DNA of 64,000 bases from Stenotrophomonas maltophilia (GCF_002799155.1 NZ_NERD01000002.1:4249448-4313447), one strand, 5' to 3'. Shown: positions 18,303-27,526, counted from the first letter of the stretch. Translations and numbers: made by a program. The notes: generated by a model from the sequence alone, not told the origin.

Positions 18303-19544
18303 ATGCCTTCGTTGCGTCGCCTGTCCGTCGTGCTTGCCCTGGCGCTGTGCGCGCCGCTGTCCGCCCACGCCATCGAGTTCAGCGCGCAGGAGCTGGCCCG
18401 TGCCAAGGCGCTGCAGCAGCGCCTGGTCACCCTCGACAGCCATCTGGATACACCGGCCAACTTCGGTCGCAGCGGTTTCGACATCGAACAGCGCCACGAC
18501 CGCAATGCGCTTTCGCAGGTGGACTACCCACGCATGGTCGAAGGCGCGCTGGACGGTGGCTTCTGGGCGATCTACACCGACCAGGGCGACCGCAGCGCAG
18601 CGGCCCACCAGGCCGAGCGTGACCACGGCCTGCAGCGATTGATGGAAATCCGCGAGATGCTGGCGGCCAATCCCGAGCGCTTCGCGCTGGCGCTGACCGC
18701 CGACGATGCGGCGCGGGTCAAGGCTGCCGGCAAGCGCGTGGTCTACATCAGCATGGAAAACGCCAGCCCGCTGGTGGCCGATCCCAGCCTGCTGTCGTTC
18801 TATCACCGCGCCGGCCTGCGCCTGCTCAGCACCGTGCACTTCGCCAACAACGAGTTTGCCGATTCGGCCACCGATCCCAAGGGCGCCGAGTGGAAGGGGC
18901 TGAGCCCGGCGGGCAAGGAACTGGTGCGGCAGGCGGTGAAGCTGGGCATCGTGATCGACCAGTCGCATGCATCGGACGCGGTGTTCGACGATCTGCTGGC
19001 GATGATGCCGGTGCCGTTCGTGCTGTCGCACAGCTCGGCCAAAGCGGTCTACGACCACCCGCGCAATCTCGACGATGCGCGCCTGCGCACGCTGGCCAAG
19101 GCCGGTGGCGTGATCCAGGTGAACGCCTATGGCGGCTACCTGATCGACACTGCGAAGACGCCCGAGCGCAAACAGGCGGAGGAAGCGCTGAGCAAGCAGC
19201 TGGGTGGCTGGGAGGGCATGGGCATCGAACAGGGCGTTGCCCTGCTGAAGGCCGAGCAGGCGCTGGACCACGAGCATCCGGTGCGGCATGCCAGCCTGGA
19301 CGACTTCTTCGCCCACTTCGAGCACATCCTCAAGGTGGTCGGCCCCGAACACGTGGGCATCGGCCTGGACTGGGATGGTGGTGGTGGCTTGACTGACCTG
19401 CCCGATGTCAGCCAGCTGCCGAAGATTACCGCCTGGCTGCTGCGCAAGGGCTATACCGAGAAGCAGATTGCCGCCATCTGGGGCGGCAACCTGCTGCGGG
19501 TGATGCGCCAGGCGCAGGATTACGCAGCAAAACAGGGCGGGTGA
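18303..19544 (+). CDS. Exported membrane-type dipeptidase (peptidase M19)
   Basis: Zinc metallopeptidase of the renal dipeptidase family that cleaves dipeptides, sometimes with D-amino acids. It has 413 aa with a signal peptide (LSVVLALALCAPLSAHA). Metal-binding residues expected for M19 are visible: HxD in DSHLDTP (His47, Asp49), the bridging Glu in VYISMENASP near 151, and later His residues in IDQSHASD and VLSHSSAK. The product is probably periplasmic. It is followed by a GTAG palindrome between this gene and the convergent permease. Confidence 0.9.
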   Translation: MPSLRRLSVVLALALCAPLSAHAIEFSAQELARAKALQQRLVTLDSHLDTPANFGRSGFDIEQRHDRNALSQVDYPRMVEGALDGGFWAIYTDQGDRSAAAHQAERDHGLQRLMEIREMLAANPERFALALTADDAARVKAAGKRVVYISMENASPLVADPSLLSFYHRAGLRLLSTVHFANNEFADSATDPKGAEWKGLSPAGKELVRQAVKLGIVIDQSHASDAVFDDLLAMMPVPFVLSHSSAKAVYDHPRNLDDARLRTLAKAGGVIQVNAYGGYLIDTAKTPERKQAEEALSKQLGGWEGMGIEQGVALLKAEQALDHEHPVRHASLDDFFAHFEHILKVVGPEHVGIGLDWDGGGGLTDLPDVSQLPKITAWLLRKGYTEKQIAAIWGGNLLRVMRQAQDYAAKQGG

Positions 19545-19554
19545 AACGCCTTGC

Positions 19555-19583
19555 GGTAGTGCCGGCCAGCGGCCGGCACTACC
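19555..19583 (+). repeat. GTAG-headed palindrome, full form
   Basis: GGTAGTGCCGGCC-AGC-GGCCGGCACTACC is a perfect palindrome with 13-bp arms, so a GTAG head is readable on both strands. It sits between convergent genes, where it could serve both as a terminator. Confidence 0.88.
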
Positions 19584-19593
19584 GGTGAAGCGC

Positions 19594-21021
19594 TTATTTC
19601 GCGATCAGTGCGTGGCGGCGGCTGTACAGGAAGTACAGCACCAGGCCAACCACGTTCCACACCAGGAAATACAACTGGGTGGTGTGCGGCAGGCTCAGGA
19701 ACAGGTAGATGCAGCCCAGTGCGGCCAGCGGGCCAACCACGAAGGCCAGCGGCGTGCGGAAGGTACGTTCGCGGTTGGGCTCGCGCAGGCGCAGCACCAC
19801 CAGGCAGACACCCACTGCAGTGAACGCGGCCAGGGTGCCCGCGTTGGCCAGTGCGGCGATCTCGTCCAGGCGTGCCACGCCGGCCAGGGCCGACACCACC
19901 ACGGCGGTGAACAGCGTGGTCGCCACCGGCGTGCCGGTACGTGCGTTGACCTTGGACAGGCCACGCGGCAGCAGGCCGTCGCGGCTCATCACGAAGAAGA
20001 TGCGGCTCTGGCCATACAGGAAGGCCAGCAGCACGGTCGGCAGCGCGATGATCGCGATCACGCCGATCACCATCGCCGCGGTCGGATGGCCGAGCTGGCG
20101 CATGATCAGCGCCAGCGGCTCGGCGCTGTGGCCGAACACCGCGTAGCTCATCGCACCAACGGCCGCGAGCGCGACCAGCACGTAGACGATGGTGCAGCCG
20201 ATCATCGAACCGATGATGCCGATCGACAGGTCGCGGCCCGGGTTCTTGGTCTCTTCGGCCGCGGTGGAGATCGCATCGAAGCCATAGAAGGCGAAGAAGA
20301 TGATCGCCGCCGCCGCCATTACGCCGTGCTCGACGCCATCAGGGCCCATCGACTTGGCAAAGCCATACGGCATGAACGGCTGCAGGTTGGCGCTGTCGAA
20401 GGCGGGCAGGGCCACGGCCACGAAGATGGCCAGCGCGATCAGCTTGAACACCACCAGGATGGCATTGAGGGTGGCGCTTTCCTTGGTGCCGGCCATCAGC
20501 ATGCCGGCCACCAGCCAGGTGATGACGATCGCCGGCAGGTTGATCATGCCGCCTTCCACGTGCGGGCCGGCTGCCAGCCAGGCCGGCAGGTGCACGTTCC
20601 AGCCGAACTGGGTGTGGACCCATTCGAGGAAGCCGACGAAGTAGCCGGACCAGCCCACCGCCACCGTACTCACCACCAGCGAGTACTCCAGGATCAGGCT
20701 CCAGCCCACCACCCAGGCGAACACCTCGCCCAGCGCGCTGTAGCTGTAGGTGTAGGCACTGCCGGCGGCCGGCATCATCGTCGACAGCTCGGCATAGGAC
20801 AGCGCCGCGCAGGCGCAGACCGCTCCGGCGATGGCGAAGGAGATCAGCACCGCCGGTCCGGCCAGGTTGGCTCCGACGCCGATCAGCGTGTAGATGCCGG
20901 TGCCGACAATGGCACCGATGCCCAGCGCGATCAGGTGCGGCCAGCTGAGCGTCGGGATCAGACGCCTGCCGGCTTCGTGGACGGTGACGGAATCTAGGGA
21001 CTTGCGCCGGAACAGGGACAT
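19594..21021 (-). CDS. Amino acid permease (APC family)
   Basis: Inner-membrane amino-acid transporter of 475 aa from the ATG at 21021 (MSLFRRKSLDSVTVHEAGRR). An in-frame upstream extension to 21177 lacks family character. The first helix carries the APC motif LIALGIGAIVGTGIYTLIG, and about 12 to 14 hydrophobic segments follow. The YGFDAISTAAEETKNPGRDL motif is typical of cationic amino-acid transporter-type members (YfnA/CAT-like). The substrate cannot be told from sequence. It stands alone. Confidence 0.9.
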   Translation of the reverse strand: MSLFRRKSLDSVTVHEAGRRLIPTLSWPHLIALGIGAIVGTGIYTLIGVGANLAGPAVLISFAIAGAVCACAALSYAELSTMMPAAGSAYTYSYSALGEVFAWVVGWSLILEYSLVVSTVAVGWSGYFVGFLEWVHTQFGWNVHLPAWLAAGPHVEGGMINLPAIVITWLVAGMLMAGTKESATLNAILVVFKLIALAIFVAVALPAFDSANLQPFMPYGFAKSMGPDGVEHGVMAAAAIIFFAFYGFDAISTAAEETKNPGRDLSIGIIGSMIGCTIVYVLVALAAVGAMSYAVFGHSAEPLALIMRQLGHPTAAMVIGVIAIIALPTVLLAFLYGQSRIFFVMSRDGLLPRGLSKVNARTGTPVATTLFTAVVVSALAGVARLDEIAALANAGTLAAFTAVGVCLVVLRLREPNRERTFRTPLAFVVGPLAALGCIYLFLSLPHTTQLYFLVWNVVGLVLYFLYSRRHALIAK

Positions 21022-21303
21022 GCAGGCCTCGGAAGGGGTGACTGAGAACGACAAGTTCCCGAGTGTGACCGAACGCAGCGCAGCATTACCACTGACGGGG
21101 GTCATGCGCGGGTCAAATGCGTCACCAATGCGCTTGCACGCCGAGCGCGCTGCCGGAATCGGCACAAATGCCAGCACGATTCGAAATTACTCGAGGTACC
21201 CCCAGGCGTCTGGAGCTCCATCCTGTAGTTCACGCCGCTTCCTTGCCGGGCCAGCGGCAGCCATCTTCCTGCCGGGCCTCCGGGCTGGCGGCCGGTCAGG
21301 ATG

Positions 21304-21933
21304 TCACCCGTTCAGCCCCAAGCGGATGCCGAACCCCACCAGGAACAGCCCAGCCACGCGGCGCAGCGCGTCACTGATCCGCGGGTGCTGGATCAGCCGG
21401 CGGCGGGCCAGGTTGCCTACGCCGATCAGCATCGAGCAGTAGGCGATGCTGACCATCAGGATGATGCTGGCCAGCGCGGCGAAGGTGGCGATGCCCTGGT
21501 GTGCCTTGGGATCGATGAACAATGGCAGGAAGGCCATGTAGAACAAAATCGCCTTCGGGTTGAGCAGGCTGACCAGGATCGCCTGCTGGAAGTAGCGGCC
21601 CGGCTGCATGCGGATCGGGCCGGCGTCGCTACCCTCGTGCTTGGGCGTGCGCAGCAGGCTGATGCCCACCCACACCAGGTAGGCCGCGCCGAGGTACTGC
21701 ACCGCGTGGAATACCAGTGGGTTGGCCGTGAGCAGCGCAGCCACGCCGGCCAAGGCGAGCCACATCAGGATCTGGTCGCCGACCAGCAGGCCGGCCAGCG
21801 CGGTGTAGCCGCCACGCACGCCGCCGCGGCCGGTGGCGGTCAGCAGGGTGAAGGTGCCGGGGCCCGGCAGGGCGAGGAACACCAGCACGGCGACCAGAAA
21901 CGTCCACAGGTCCTGGATGCCCATCCACGGCAT
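21304..21933 (-). CDS. LysE/RhtB-family amino acid exporter
   Basis: A 209-aa, six-helix inner-membrane protein that probably exports amino acids or related metabolites. The N-terminal motif LVFLALPGPGTFTLLTATGRGGVRGG is the LysE/RhtB signature, and LVSLLNPKAILFYMAFLP is the second conserved block. Met1 at 21933 or the Met three codons later could be the start. It lies 15 bp downstream of the LysR gene in the same direction, so the two may share a transcript. The export substrate is not predictable. Confidence 0.92.
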   Translation of the reverse strand: MPWMGIQDLWTFLVAVLVFLALPGPGTFTLLTATGRGGVRGGYTALAGLLVGDQILMWLALAGVAALLTANPLVFHAVQYLGAAYLVWVGISLLRTPKHEGSDAGPIRMQPGRYFQQAILVSLLNPKAILFYMAFLPLFIDPKAHQGIATFAALASIILMVSIAYCSMLIGVGNLARRRLIQHPRISDALRRVAGLFLVGFGIRLGLNG

Positions 21934-21948
21934 GGCGGTGTTCTCTTG

Positions 21949-22920
21949 TCACGGGGGGCCGCCATTGTCGGCCAGCGCCGCAGTTGGCGACAGGGGGCGG
22001 GCAACGCCATCAGGCATGCCAGACAGCAGCGGTTGCAGGTGCTGGCGCAGCTGCGCGTGCAGTTGCCGCACGGCCGGCGAGAACTGCTTGCGGTGCGGGC
22101 ACACCAGCTGCAACGGAATGCTGCTGCCAACACCGTCGAGCAGCAGCTGCAGGCGCCCGGCCTGCACGTCCTCGCGCAGGTCCAGCCAGGACTTGTAGGT
22201 GATGCCTTCGCCGGCCGCCGCCCAGCGCCGCACCACGTCGGCATCGTCGCAGACCAGCGGGCCGCGCACCGGAATCACGCTGCGGCGCCCGTCGACCTCG
22301 AACGACCAGCGATCGTAGGCGCGGCCATTGAGTTGATAGACCAGGCAGTCGTGCTCGCGCAGATCCTCCAGGCGCGTGGGAGTGCCACGCCGGCGCAGAT
22401 AGCCGGGCGAGGCGGCCAGCACGCGCCGGTTGCCTTCCAGCAGCGGCAGGGCGACGTAGTTGGCGTCGTCGAAGTGGCCGATGCGGATGGCCACGTCGAC
22501 CGGGTCGCGGAACACGTCGGCGACCTCGTCGGACAGGCGCAGGTGCACGCGCAGCCGTGGATGCGCCGCGCGGAACGCGCTCAGCCACGGCAGCAGCAGG
22601 TTGCGGCCGAAGTCCGACGGCGCCGACAGCTGCAGGGTGCCGTGCAGTTCGGCGTCATCGCCCTGCACGCGGGCCTGGCCCTCGCGCAGGGTCGCCAGTA
22701 CCTCCTGTGCATACGGCAGGTACAGCGCACCCTCACCGGTCAGGCGCAGGCTGCGGGTGGTGCGCACGAACAGGCGCAGGTCCAGCTCGCGTTCCAGCCG
22801 CGCCACCGCTGCGGCAACCTGGCCGGGCAGCAGATCGGCCTCGCGGGCCGCCTGCGAGAAGCTGCCCAGCGCGGCAGTGCGGACGAACAGCTGCAGGTCG
22901 TCGAAGCGGATCATTTTCAT
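21949..22920 (-). CDS. LysR-family transcriptional regulator
   Basis: A 323-aa regulator. It starts MKMIRFDDLQLFVRTAALGS at 22920, with the winged-helix DNA-binding domain in the first ~60 residues (SFSQAAREADLLPGQVAAAVARLERELDLRLF). The remaining part is a substrate-binding effector domain (GTLQLSAPSDFGRNLLLPWL onwards). It is divergent from the oxidoreductase at 23011 with a 90-bp gap. This LysR arrangement usually means the regulator controls that gene and itself. The inducer is unknown. Confidence 0.94.
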   Translation of the reverse strand: MKMIRFDDLQLFVRTAALGSFSQAAREADLLPGQVAAAVARLERELDLRLFVRTTRSLRLTGEGALYLPYAQEVLATLREGQARVQGDDAELHGTLQLSAPSDFGRNLLLPWLSAFRAAHPRLRVHLRLSDEVADVFRDPVDVAIRIGHFDDANYVALPLLEGNRRVLAASPGYLRRRGTPTRLEDLREHDCLVYQLNGRAYDRWSFEVDGRRSVIPVRGPLVCDDADVVRRWAAAGEGITYKSWLDLREDVQAGRLQLLLDGVGSSIPLQLVCPHRKQFSPAVRQLHAQLRQHLQPLLSGMPDGVARPLSPTAALADNGGPP

Positions 22921-23010
22921 TACTGGAGTGAAAGTGCTGACCGATTCTGCGCCTTTTTGCCGGATCGTGCTCGGCGCAACCTGTCGTCTCCTTCCCCCTG
23001 GACCGCTGCC

Positions 23011-24018
23011 ATGCGCGCCATTGCCTACACCCAAGCCGGCCTGCCGATCGATGATCCCCAGGCCTTGATCGATATCGACCTGGATCTGCCACAACCCGGC
23101 CCGCGCGACCTGCGGGTGGCGGTACGCGCGGTGGCGGTGAACCCGGTCGACACCAAGGTCCGCCGTGGCGTGGCCACCGACGGCCCGCGCGTGCTGGGCT
23201 GGGATGCGGTCGGCATCGTCGATGCGGTGGGCAGCGAGGTGACCTTGTTCCAGCCTGGCGACGCGGTCTACTACGCCGGCGTCATCGATCGCCCGGGCAG
23301 CAATGCCGAGTACCAGCTGGTGGATGAGCGCAGCGTGGGCCGCAAGCCGGCCCGCCTGGACGATGCGGCCGCCGCCGCGCTGCCGCTGACCGCGATCACC
23401 GCCTGGGAGCTGCTGTTCGACCGCCTGCGCATTGCCGAGGGCGGTGGTGAAGGCCAGACCCTGCTGGTGATCGGTGCTGCCGGCGGCGTTGGTTCGATCC
23501 TGGTACAGCTGGCGCGGAAGCTGACCAAGCTGACCGTGATCGGCACCGCCTCGCGTCCGGATACCCAGGACTGGGTGCATGCGATGGGCGCGCACCATGT
23601 GATCGACCACAGCCTGCCGTTGGCCGAGGGCCTGGCGCGGCTCGGCATCAGCGAGGTGCAGCACGTGGCCAGCCTGACCCATTCCGACCAGCACTACGCG
23701 CAGATCGTGGAACTGCTGGCGCCGCAGGGCCAGCTGGGGCTGATCGACGATCCTGGCCAGGTGGACGTGATGGCGCTCAAGCGCAAGGCGTTGTCCCTGC
23801 ACTGGGAGTCGATGTTCACCCGGCCGCTTTACCGCACCGCCGACATGCAGCGCCAGCACGACCTGCTGAACCGCGTGGCCGAGCTGATCGACACGGGCGT
23901 GCTGCAGACCACGCTGGGCGAGCACTTCGGCCGCATCGACGCCGCCAACCTGCGGCGTGCCCACGCGCTGCTGGAAAGCCACCGCGCCAAGGGCAAGATC
24001 GTGCTGGAAGGCTGGTAA
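23011..24018 (+). CDS. Zinc-type alcohol dehydrogenase-like oxidoreductase (quinone reductase-like, MDR)
   Basis: A 335-aa medium-chain dehydrogenase/reductase, starting MRAIAYTQAGLPIDDPQAL at 23011. It has the GroES-like N-terminal domain (AVNPVDTKVRRG, LGWDAVGIVDAVG) and the NADPH-binding Rossmann motif VIGAAGGVGSILVQLAR. The zinc-ligand cysteines of true alcohol dehydrogenases are absent, as usual in this subfamily, so a quinone or enone reductase activity is likely. It is divergent from a LysR gene that probably regulates it. Confidence 0.92.
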   Translation: MRAIAYTQAGLPIDDPQALIDIDLDLPQPGPRDLRVAVRAVAVNPVDTKVRRGVATDGPRVLGWDAVGIVDAVGSEVTLFQPGDAVYYAGVIDRPGSNAEYQLVDERSVGRKPARLDDAAAAALPLTAITAWELLFDRLRIAEGGGEGQTLLVIGAAGGVGSILVQLARKLTKLTVIGTASRPDTQDWVHAMGAHHVIDHSLPLAEGLARLGISEVQHVASLTHSDQHYAQIVELLAPQGQLGLIDDPGQVDVMALKRKALSLHWESMFTRPLYRTADMQRQHDLLNRVAELIDTGVLQTTLGEHFGRIDAANLRRAHALLESHRAKGKIVLEGW

Positions 24019-24040
24019 CACCGGCTGTTCCTGCGCCCTT

Positions 24041-24083
24041 GGGGTCAGATCCCTTTTTTCCCCCGGGAAAGGGATCTGACCCC
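24041..24083. repeat. GGGTCRGA palindrome, copy 3, likely bidirectional terminator
   Basis: The arms GGGGTCAGATCCCTTT / AAAGGGATCTGACCCC pair perfectly over 16 bp. The element sits exactly between the convergent oxidoreductase and glutathione transferase genes, 22 bp after one stop codon and 5 bp after the other, a good position for terminating both. Confidence 0.85.
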
Positions 24084-24087
24084 TGCC

Positions 24088-24693
24088 TCAGGCCACGCCG
24101 TTGTCGACGTGCTCGGCGAAACCCGGCTGCTGCCGCAGGCCTTCGAACCACGCCGCGAGGTGTGGCAGCACGGGCTTGTTGCCGGGCGTGCTGCGCCAGC
24201 GTTGGGTCGACAGCCCGAGCACGATATCGGCCAGGGTGAAGGCGTTGCCCGCCACGTAGCCGTCGGTAGTGGCCAGCTGCGCATCAAGGACAGCCATCAG
24301 CCGATTCCACTGCGCCAGGCTGGCTTCGGCGCGGGCATCGTCGGGGTAGTCCGGGTGCTGGCGCACGCGCGCCATGAACACGTGGCGCCACGCGCTGTTG
24401 AGGTCGCTTGCCTGCCAGTCCATCCACTGCTCCACCCGGGCCCGGTCCTGGGCTTGACCGGGCAACAGGTCGTCGCGGCCGGCGCGCGCTGCCAGGTAGC
24501 GACAGATGCTGTTGGACTCCCACAGCACGAAGTCCCCATCACGCAGCACCGGCACCTGACGGTTCGGGTTCAGTGTGGCCAGCAGGCCCGCCGGCGGTTC
24601 TGGCTCGTGGTGAAGTGACAGGTCGAGCCCGGCGCACAGCCACAGCACCTTGCGTACGTTGATGGAGGTGGGCTTTCCGTACAGAGCGAGCAT
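24088..24693 (-). CDS. Glutathione S-transferase family protein
   Basis: A 201-aa cytosolic GST-like protein starting at MLALYGKPTSINVRKVLW (ATG at 24693; further upstream the frame is unlikely coding). The thioredoxin-like N-terminal domain includes NPNRQVPVLRDGDFVLWESNSICRYL, with the conserved cis-Pro and the ESNSI glutathione-binding motif. The alpha-helical C-terminal domain contains the N-capping-box region FTLADIVLG. The substrate is not known. It is divergent from rmuC with 45 bp between them. Confidence 0.93.
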   Translation of the reverse strand: MLALYGKPTSINVRKVLWLCAGLDLSLHHEPEPPAGLLATLNPNRQVPVLRDGDFVLWESNSICRYLAARAGRDDLLPGQAQDRARVEQWMDWQASDLNSAWRHVFMARVRQHPDYPDDARAEASLAQWNRLMAVLDAQLATTDGYVAGNAFTLADIVLGLSTQRWRSTPGNKPVLPHLAAWFEGLRQQPGFAEHVDNGVA

Positions 24694-24738
24694 GTTCCTG
24701 ACGCAGCAGCTGAGACTCGGCCAGCCTACACTTCCCCC

Positions 24739-26274
24739 ATGCAAACCGAATATCTGCTCATTGGCGGCCTTCTATTGGCCGTGCTCATCCTGCAGCTGGT
24801 CGCCCTGCTGCGCCGCCCGCCGCATGACCGCCTGGAACAGGCGGTGCGCGAGGAGGCGCGGGCCGGGCGCAGCGAGCTGCGCGAACAGCTCGATGGCTTC
24901 GCCCGCGCGCTGACCGATCTGTCCACCCGCACCGACCAGCGCCTGGACCTGCTGCGCGAAGCGCTGGGCGAAGATGCCCGAAAGGCGCGCGCCGAAGCGG
25001 CCGAGAGCCAGCAGCGGGGCGCGGCGTTGATGGGACAGCGGCTGCAGGAACTGCGCGGCCAGCTGGAGACCTTCGGCCAGCAGCAGGAAGCCCGCATCCA
25101 TGCCTTTGGCCAGCAGCTGCAGGAGCTCACCGGGCGTACCGATACCCAGCTCGGCGCGCTGCGGCAGACCCTGGTGGACGATGCACGCAAGGGCCGCGAG
25201 GAGGGCGCGCAGTCGCAGCAGCGCCTGACCGAAAGCCTGGGCCTGCGCCTGCAGGAACTGACCCAACGCAACGAGCAGCGCATCGCCGAGATGCGCACGA
25301 CGCTGGAAGAACAGCTGCGCGCGCTGCAGAGCGACAATGCGCAGAAGCTGGAACAGATGCGCGTGACGGTGGATGAGAAGTTGCAGTCGACGCTGGAAAC
25401 ACGCCTGGGCCAGTCCTTCAAACTGGTCTCGGAGCGCCTGGAACAGGTGCAGCGCGGCCTTGGCGAGATGCAGCAGCTGGCCACCGGCGTGGGCGACCTC
25501 AAGCGCGTGCTGACCAACGTCAAGACGCGCGGCAGCTGGGGTGAAGTACAGCTGGAGAACATCCTCGAGCAGACCCTGATCCAGGAGCAGTATGCGCGCG
25601 GGGTGAAGGTACGCCCGGATAGTGGCGAGATGGTCGATATCGCCGTGCGCCTGCCGGGCCGCAGCAGCGATGACACGCCGGTGTGGCTGCCGATCGACTC
25701 CAAGTTCCCTCGCGAAGACTACGAGCGCCTGCTGGACGCACAGGAGCAGGGCGACGCCGAACTGGTACGCGTGCAGGGTGCGCAGCTGGAGCGTGCGGTG
25801 AAGGTGCAGGCCAAGTCGATCTGCGAGAAGTACATCGTGCCGCCGCACACCACCGACTTCGCAGTGATGTTCCTGCCCACCGAAGGCCTGTATGCCGAGG
25901 TGATCCGGCGCCCCGGCCTGGTCGATCTGCTGCAGCGTGACCACCGCGTGGTGGTCGCCGGGCCGACCACGATCACCGCGCTACTCAACAGCCTGCAGAT
26001 GGGTTTCCGCACACTGGCCATCGAGAAGCGCTCCAGCGAGGTATGGAGCCTGCTGGGTGCGGTGAAGACCGAATTCGGCAAGTTCGGCGATGTGCTGGAC
26101 AACGTGAAGGCCAAGCTGGACCAGGCCAGCAAGCAGATCGACCAGACCGGGGTGCGCACCCGCGCGATCGCCCGCAAGCTGAGGGATGTCGAGTCGCTGC
26201 CGGTTGAGCAGAGCCGCCAGTTGCTGCCGGACGCGCTGCCAGCAGAGGAAGGCAGTGACGGCGACGAGGCCTGA
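24739..26274 (+). CDS. rmuC: DNA recombination protein RmuC
   Basis: A 511-aa protein with an N-terminal membrane anchor (YLLIGGLLLAVLILQLVALL) and a long coiled coil (about 35-240, rich in Glu, Gln, Arg and Leu). It is followed by the RmuC nuclease-like domain (TRGSWGEVQLENILEQTLI, LPIDSKFPREDYERL, FLPTEGLYAEV). The family limits inverted-repeat-driven recombination and is proposed to be an endonuclease. That role is of note in this repeat-rich DNA. Divergent from the GST gene. Confidence 0.95.
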   Translation: MQTEYLLIGGLLLAVLILQLVALLRRPPHDRLEQAVREEARAGRSELREQLDGFARALTDLSTRTDQRLDLLREALGEDARKARAEAAESQQRGAALMGQRLQELRGQLETFGQQQEARIHAFGQQLQELTGRTDTQLGALRQTLVDDARKGREEGAQSQQRLTESLGLRLQELTQRNEQRIAEMRTTLEEQLRALQSDNAQKLEQMRVTVDEKLQSTLETRLGQSFKLVSERLEQVQRGLGEMQQLATGVGDLKRVLTNVKTRGSWGEVQLENILEQTLIQEQYARGVKVRPDSGEMVDIAVRLPGRSSDDTPVWLPIDSKFPREDYERLLDAQEQGDAELVRVQGAQLERAVKVQAKSICEKYIVPPHTTDFAVMFLPTEGLYAEVIRRPGLVDLLQRDHRVVVAGPTTITALLNSLQMGFRTLAIEKRSSEVWSLLGAVKTEFGKFGDVLDNVKAKLDQASKQIDQTGVRTRAIARKLRDVESLPVEQSRQLLPDALPAEEGSDGDEA

Positions 26275-26345
26275 GCCACGCTGACACGCCGCCTGCATCG
26301 CCGATGCGTATGCTGGCGGCCTGTCCGCTTCGATCAGGTATCGTC

Positions 26346-26744
26346 ATGCGCCTGCGCCGCTTCACCAGCCTTGTCCTGACCGCGCTGCTTGCCGCCTGCA
26401 GCAGCGCACCACCGGCCGCCGATACGGCGGCGGCACCTGCCGCAGCCACCAGCCCCGAAGCGGCCGAAGCGTACCGCGAAGCGCGCGACGTCGACTGCCA
26501 GGCAGCCGGCGGCACCCTGCAGCGGCTTGGCCGGCTGCAGCGCGAGCAGTGCGTGATTCCCTATGCCGACGCCGGCAAGGCCTGCAGCCGCAGGAGTGAC
26601 TGCACCGGCCAGTGCCTGGCCACGGGCGAAGTGGCCGTCGGCAGTGCCGCCACCGGTACCTGCCAGCGCGACGTGCGCCAGAATTTCGGCTGCCGCCAGC
26701 GCATTGATGACGGCAAGGCGCAGGGCACGATCTGCGTGGACTGA
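26346..26744 (+). CDS. Small cysteine-rich lipoprotein of unknown function
   Basis: A 132-aa protein that I do not recognise. The N-terminus MRLRRFTSLVLTALLAACSS is a lipoprotein signal with lipid-attachment Cys18. An Ala/Pro-rich linker (20-40) follows, then a compact domain with eight cysteines (51, 69, 80, 86, 90, 106, 116, 130), so four disulfides are possible in the periplasm or outer membrane. The pattern CSRRSDCTGQC resembles small secreted disulfide-knot segments. It is followed by a pair of GTAG palindromes. No function can be assigned. Confidence 0.75.
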   Translation: MRLRRFTSLVLTALLAACSSAPPAADTAAAPAAATSPEAAEAYREARDVDCQAAGGTLQRLGRLQREQCVIPYADAGKACSRRSDCTGQCLATGEVAVGSAATGTCQRDVRQNFGCRQRIDDGKAQGTICVD

Positions 26745-26746
26745 TC

Positions 26747-26824
26747 GTAGTGCCGGCCGCTGGCCGGCATCCTCATGAACCCTTGCGAACGATCGCACCT
26801 TTGCCGGCCAGCGGCCGGCACTAC
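26747..26824. repeat. Paired GTAG-headed palindromes, heads outward
   Basis: Element one (26747-26770) reads GTAGTGCCGGCCGCTGGCCGGC. Element two (26801-26824) is its inverse, ending GCCGGCACTAC. They are 30 bp apart, in the gap between the Cys-rich lipoprotein and the peroxidase gene. The two can also pair with each other into one long hairpin. Confidence 0.88.
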
Positions 26825-26881
26825 CGGCATCGCGCGGCGCTATGCTGGTGGGCCATTCCCCGCTGTTGCCGGAGCCCCCGC

Positions 26882-27427
26882 GTGAGCACCCCGATCCAGG
26901 ACATTTCCCTCACCACCATCGACGGCCAGCCGTCCTCGCTTGCCGACTACCAGGGCAAGGTGCTGCTGCTGGTCAACGTCGCTTCCAAGTGCGGCCTGAC
27001 CCCGCAGTACGAAGGCCTGCAGGCGCTGTATGCGGAAAAGCACGCGCAGGGCCTGGAAGTACTGGGCTTCCCCGCCAACAACTTCCTCGGCCAGGAGCCG
27101 GGCAGCGAGGCCGAGATCCAGCAGTTCTGCCAGCTTACCTACGACGTCAGCTTCCCGATGTTCTCCAAGATCAGCGTGGCCGGTGACGACACCCATCCGC
27201 TGTACCAGCAGCTGACCGCCGCCCAGCCGCAGTCGATCGGCGAAGGCCCGCTGCGTGAGCGCCTGGCCAGCAAGGAGATCCCGATCCACGCTGCGCCGGC
27301 GGTGCTGTGGAACTTCGAGAAGTTCCTGGTCGGCCGCGACGGCCAGGTCATCGCGCGCTTTGCCCCGGACGTGGCTGCCGATGACGCGCGCCTGCGCGAG
27401 GCCATCGAGGCCGCGCTGGCTGCCTGA
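26882..27427 (+). CDS. Glutathione peroxidase (Cys type)
   Basis: A 181-aa thiol peroxidase that reduces peroxides. I chose the GTG at 26882 (VSTPIQDISLTTIDGQ), which gives the family-typical N-terminus; upstream codons belong to the palindrome region. The active-site motif NVASKCGLTPQYEGLQAL has Cys in place of selenocysteine. The partner Gln is in FPANNFLGQEPGS and the Trp is in WNFEKFLVGRDG, completing the catalytic set. It may use thioredoxin rather than glutathione, as many Cys-type members do. Confidence 0.95.
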   Translation: MSTPIQDISLTTIDGQPSSLADYQGKVLLLVNVASKCGLTPQYEGLQALYAEKHAQGLEVLGFPANNFLGQEPGSEAEIQQFCQLTYDVSFPMFSKISVAGDDTHPLYQQLTAAQPQSIGEGPLRERLASKEIPIHAAPAVLWNFEKFLVGRDGQVIARFAPDVAADDARLREAIEAALAA

Positions 27428-27434
27428 GGAGCGC

Positions 27435-27457
27435 GTGCCCACCAAGGTGGCACCTAC
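27435..27457 (-). repeat. GTAG-headed palindrome, inverted (GCCACC subtype)
   Basis: The minus strand reads GTAGGTGCCACCTTGGTGGGCAC. It is a stem variant of the GTAG family close to the element at 16829, 7 bp after the peroxidase stop codon. Confidence 0.8.
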
Positions 27458-27481
27458 CGGAAAAGCACCTTGCTGGAAAAG

Positions 27482-27507
27482 AAAAACCCCGCCGAGGCGG
27501 GGTTTTT
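27482..27507. terminator. Bidirectional Rho-independent terminator
   Basis: AAAAACCCCGCC-GA-GGCGGGGTTTTT forms a perfect 12-bp stem flanked by A and T runs. It lies between the convergent peroxidase and mlaA genes and should stop transcription from both. Confidence 0.92.
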
Positions 27508-27526
27508 CATGCATCGATGCGCGGCT

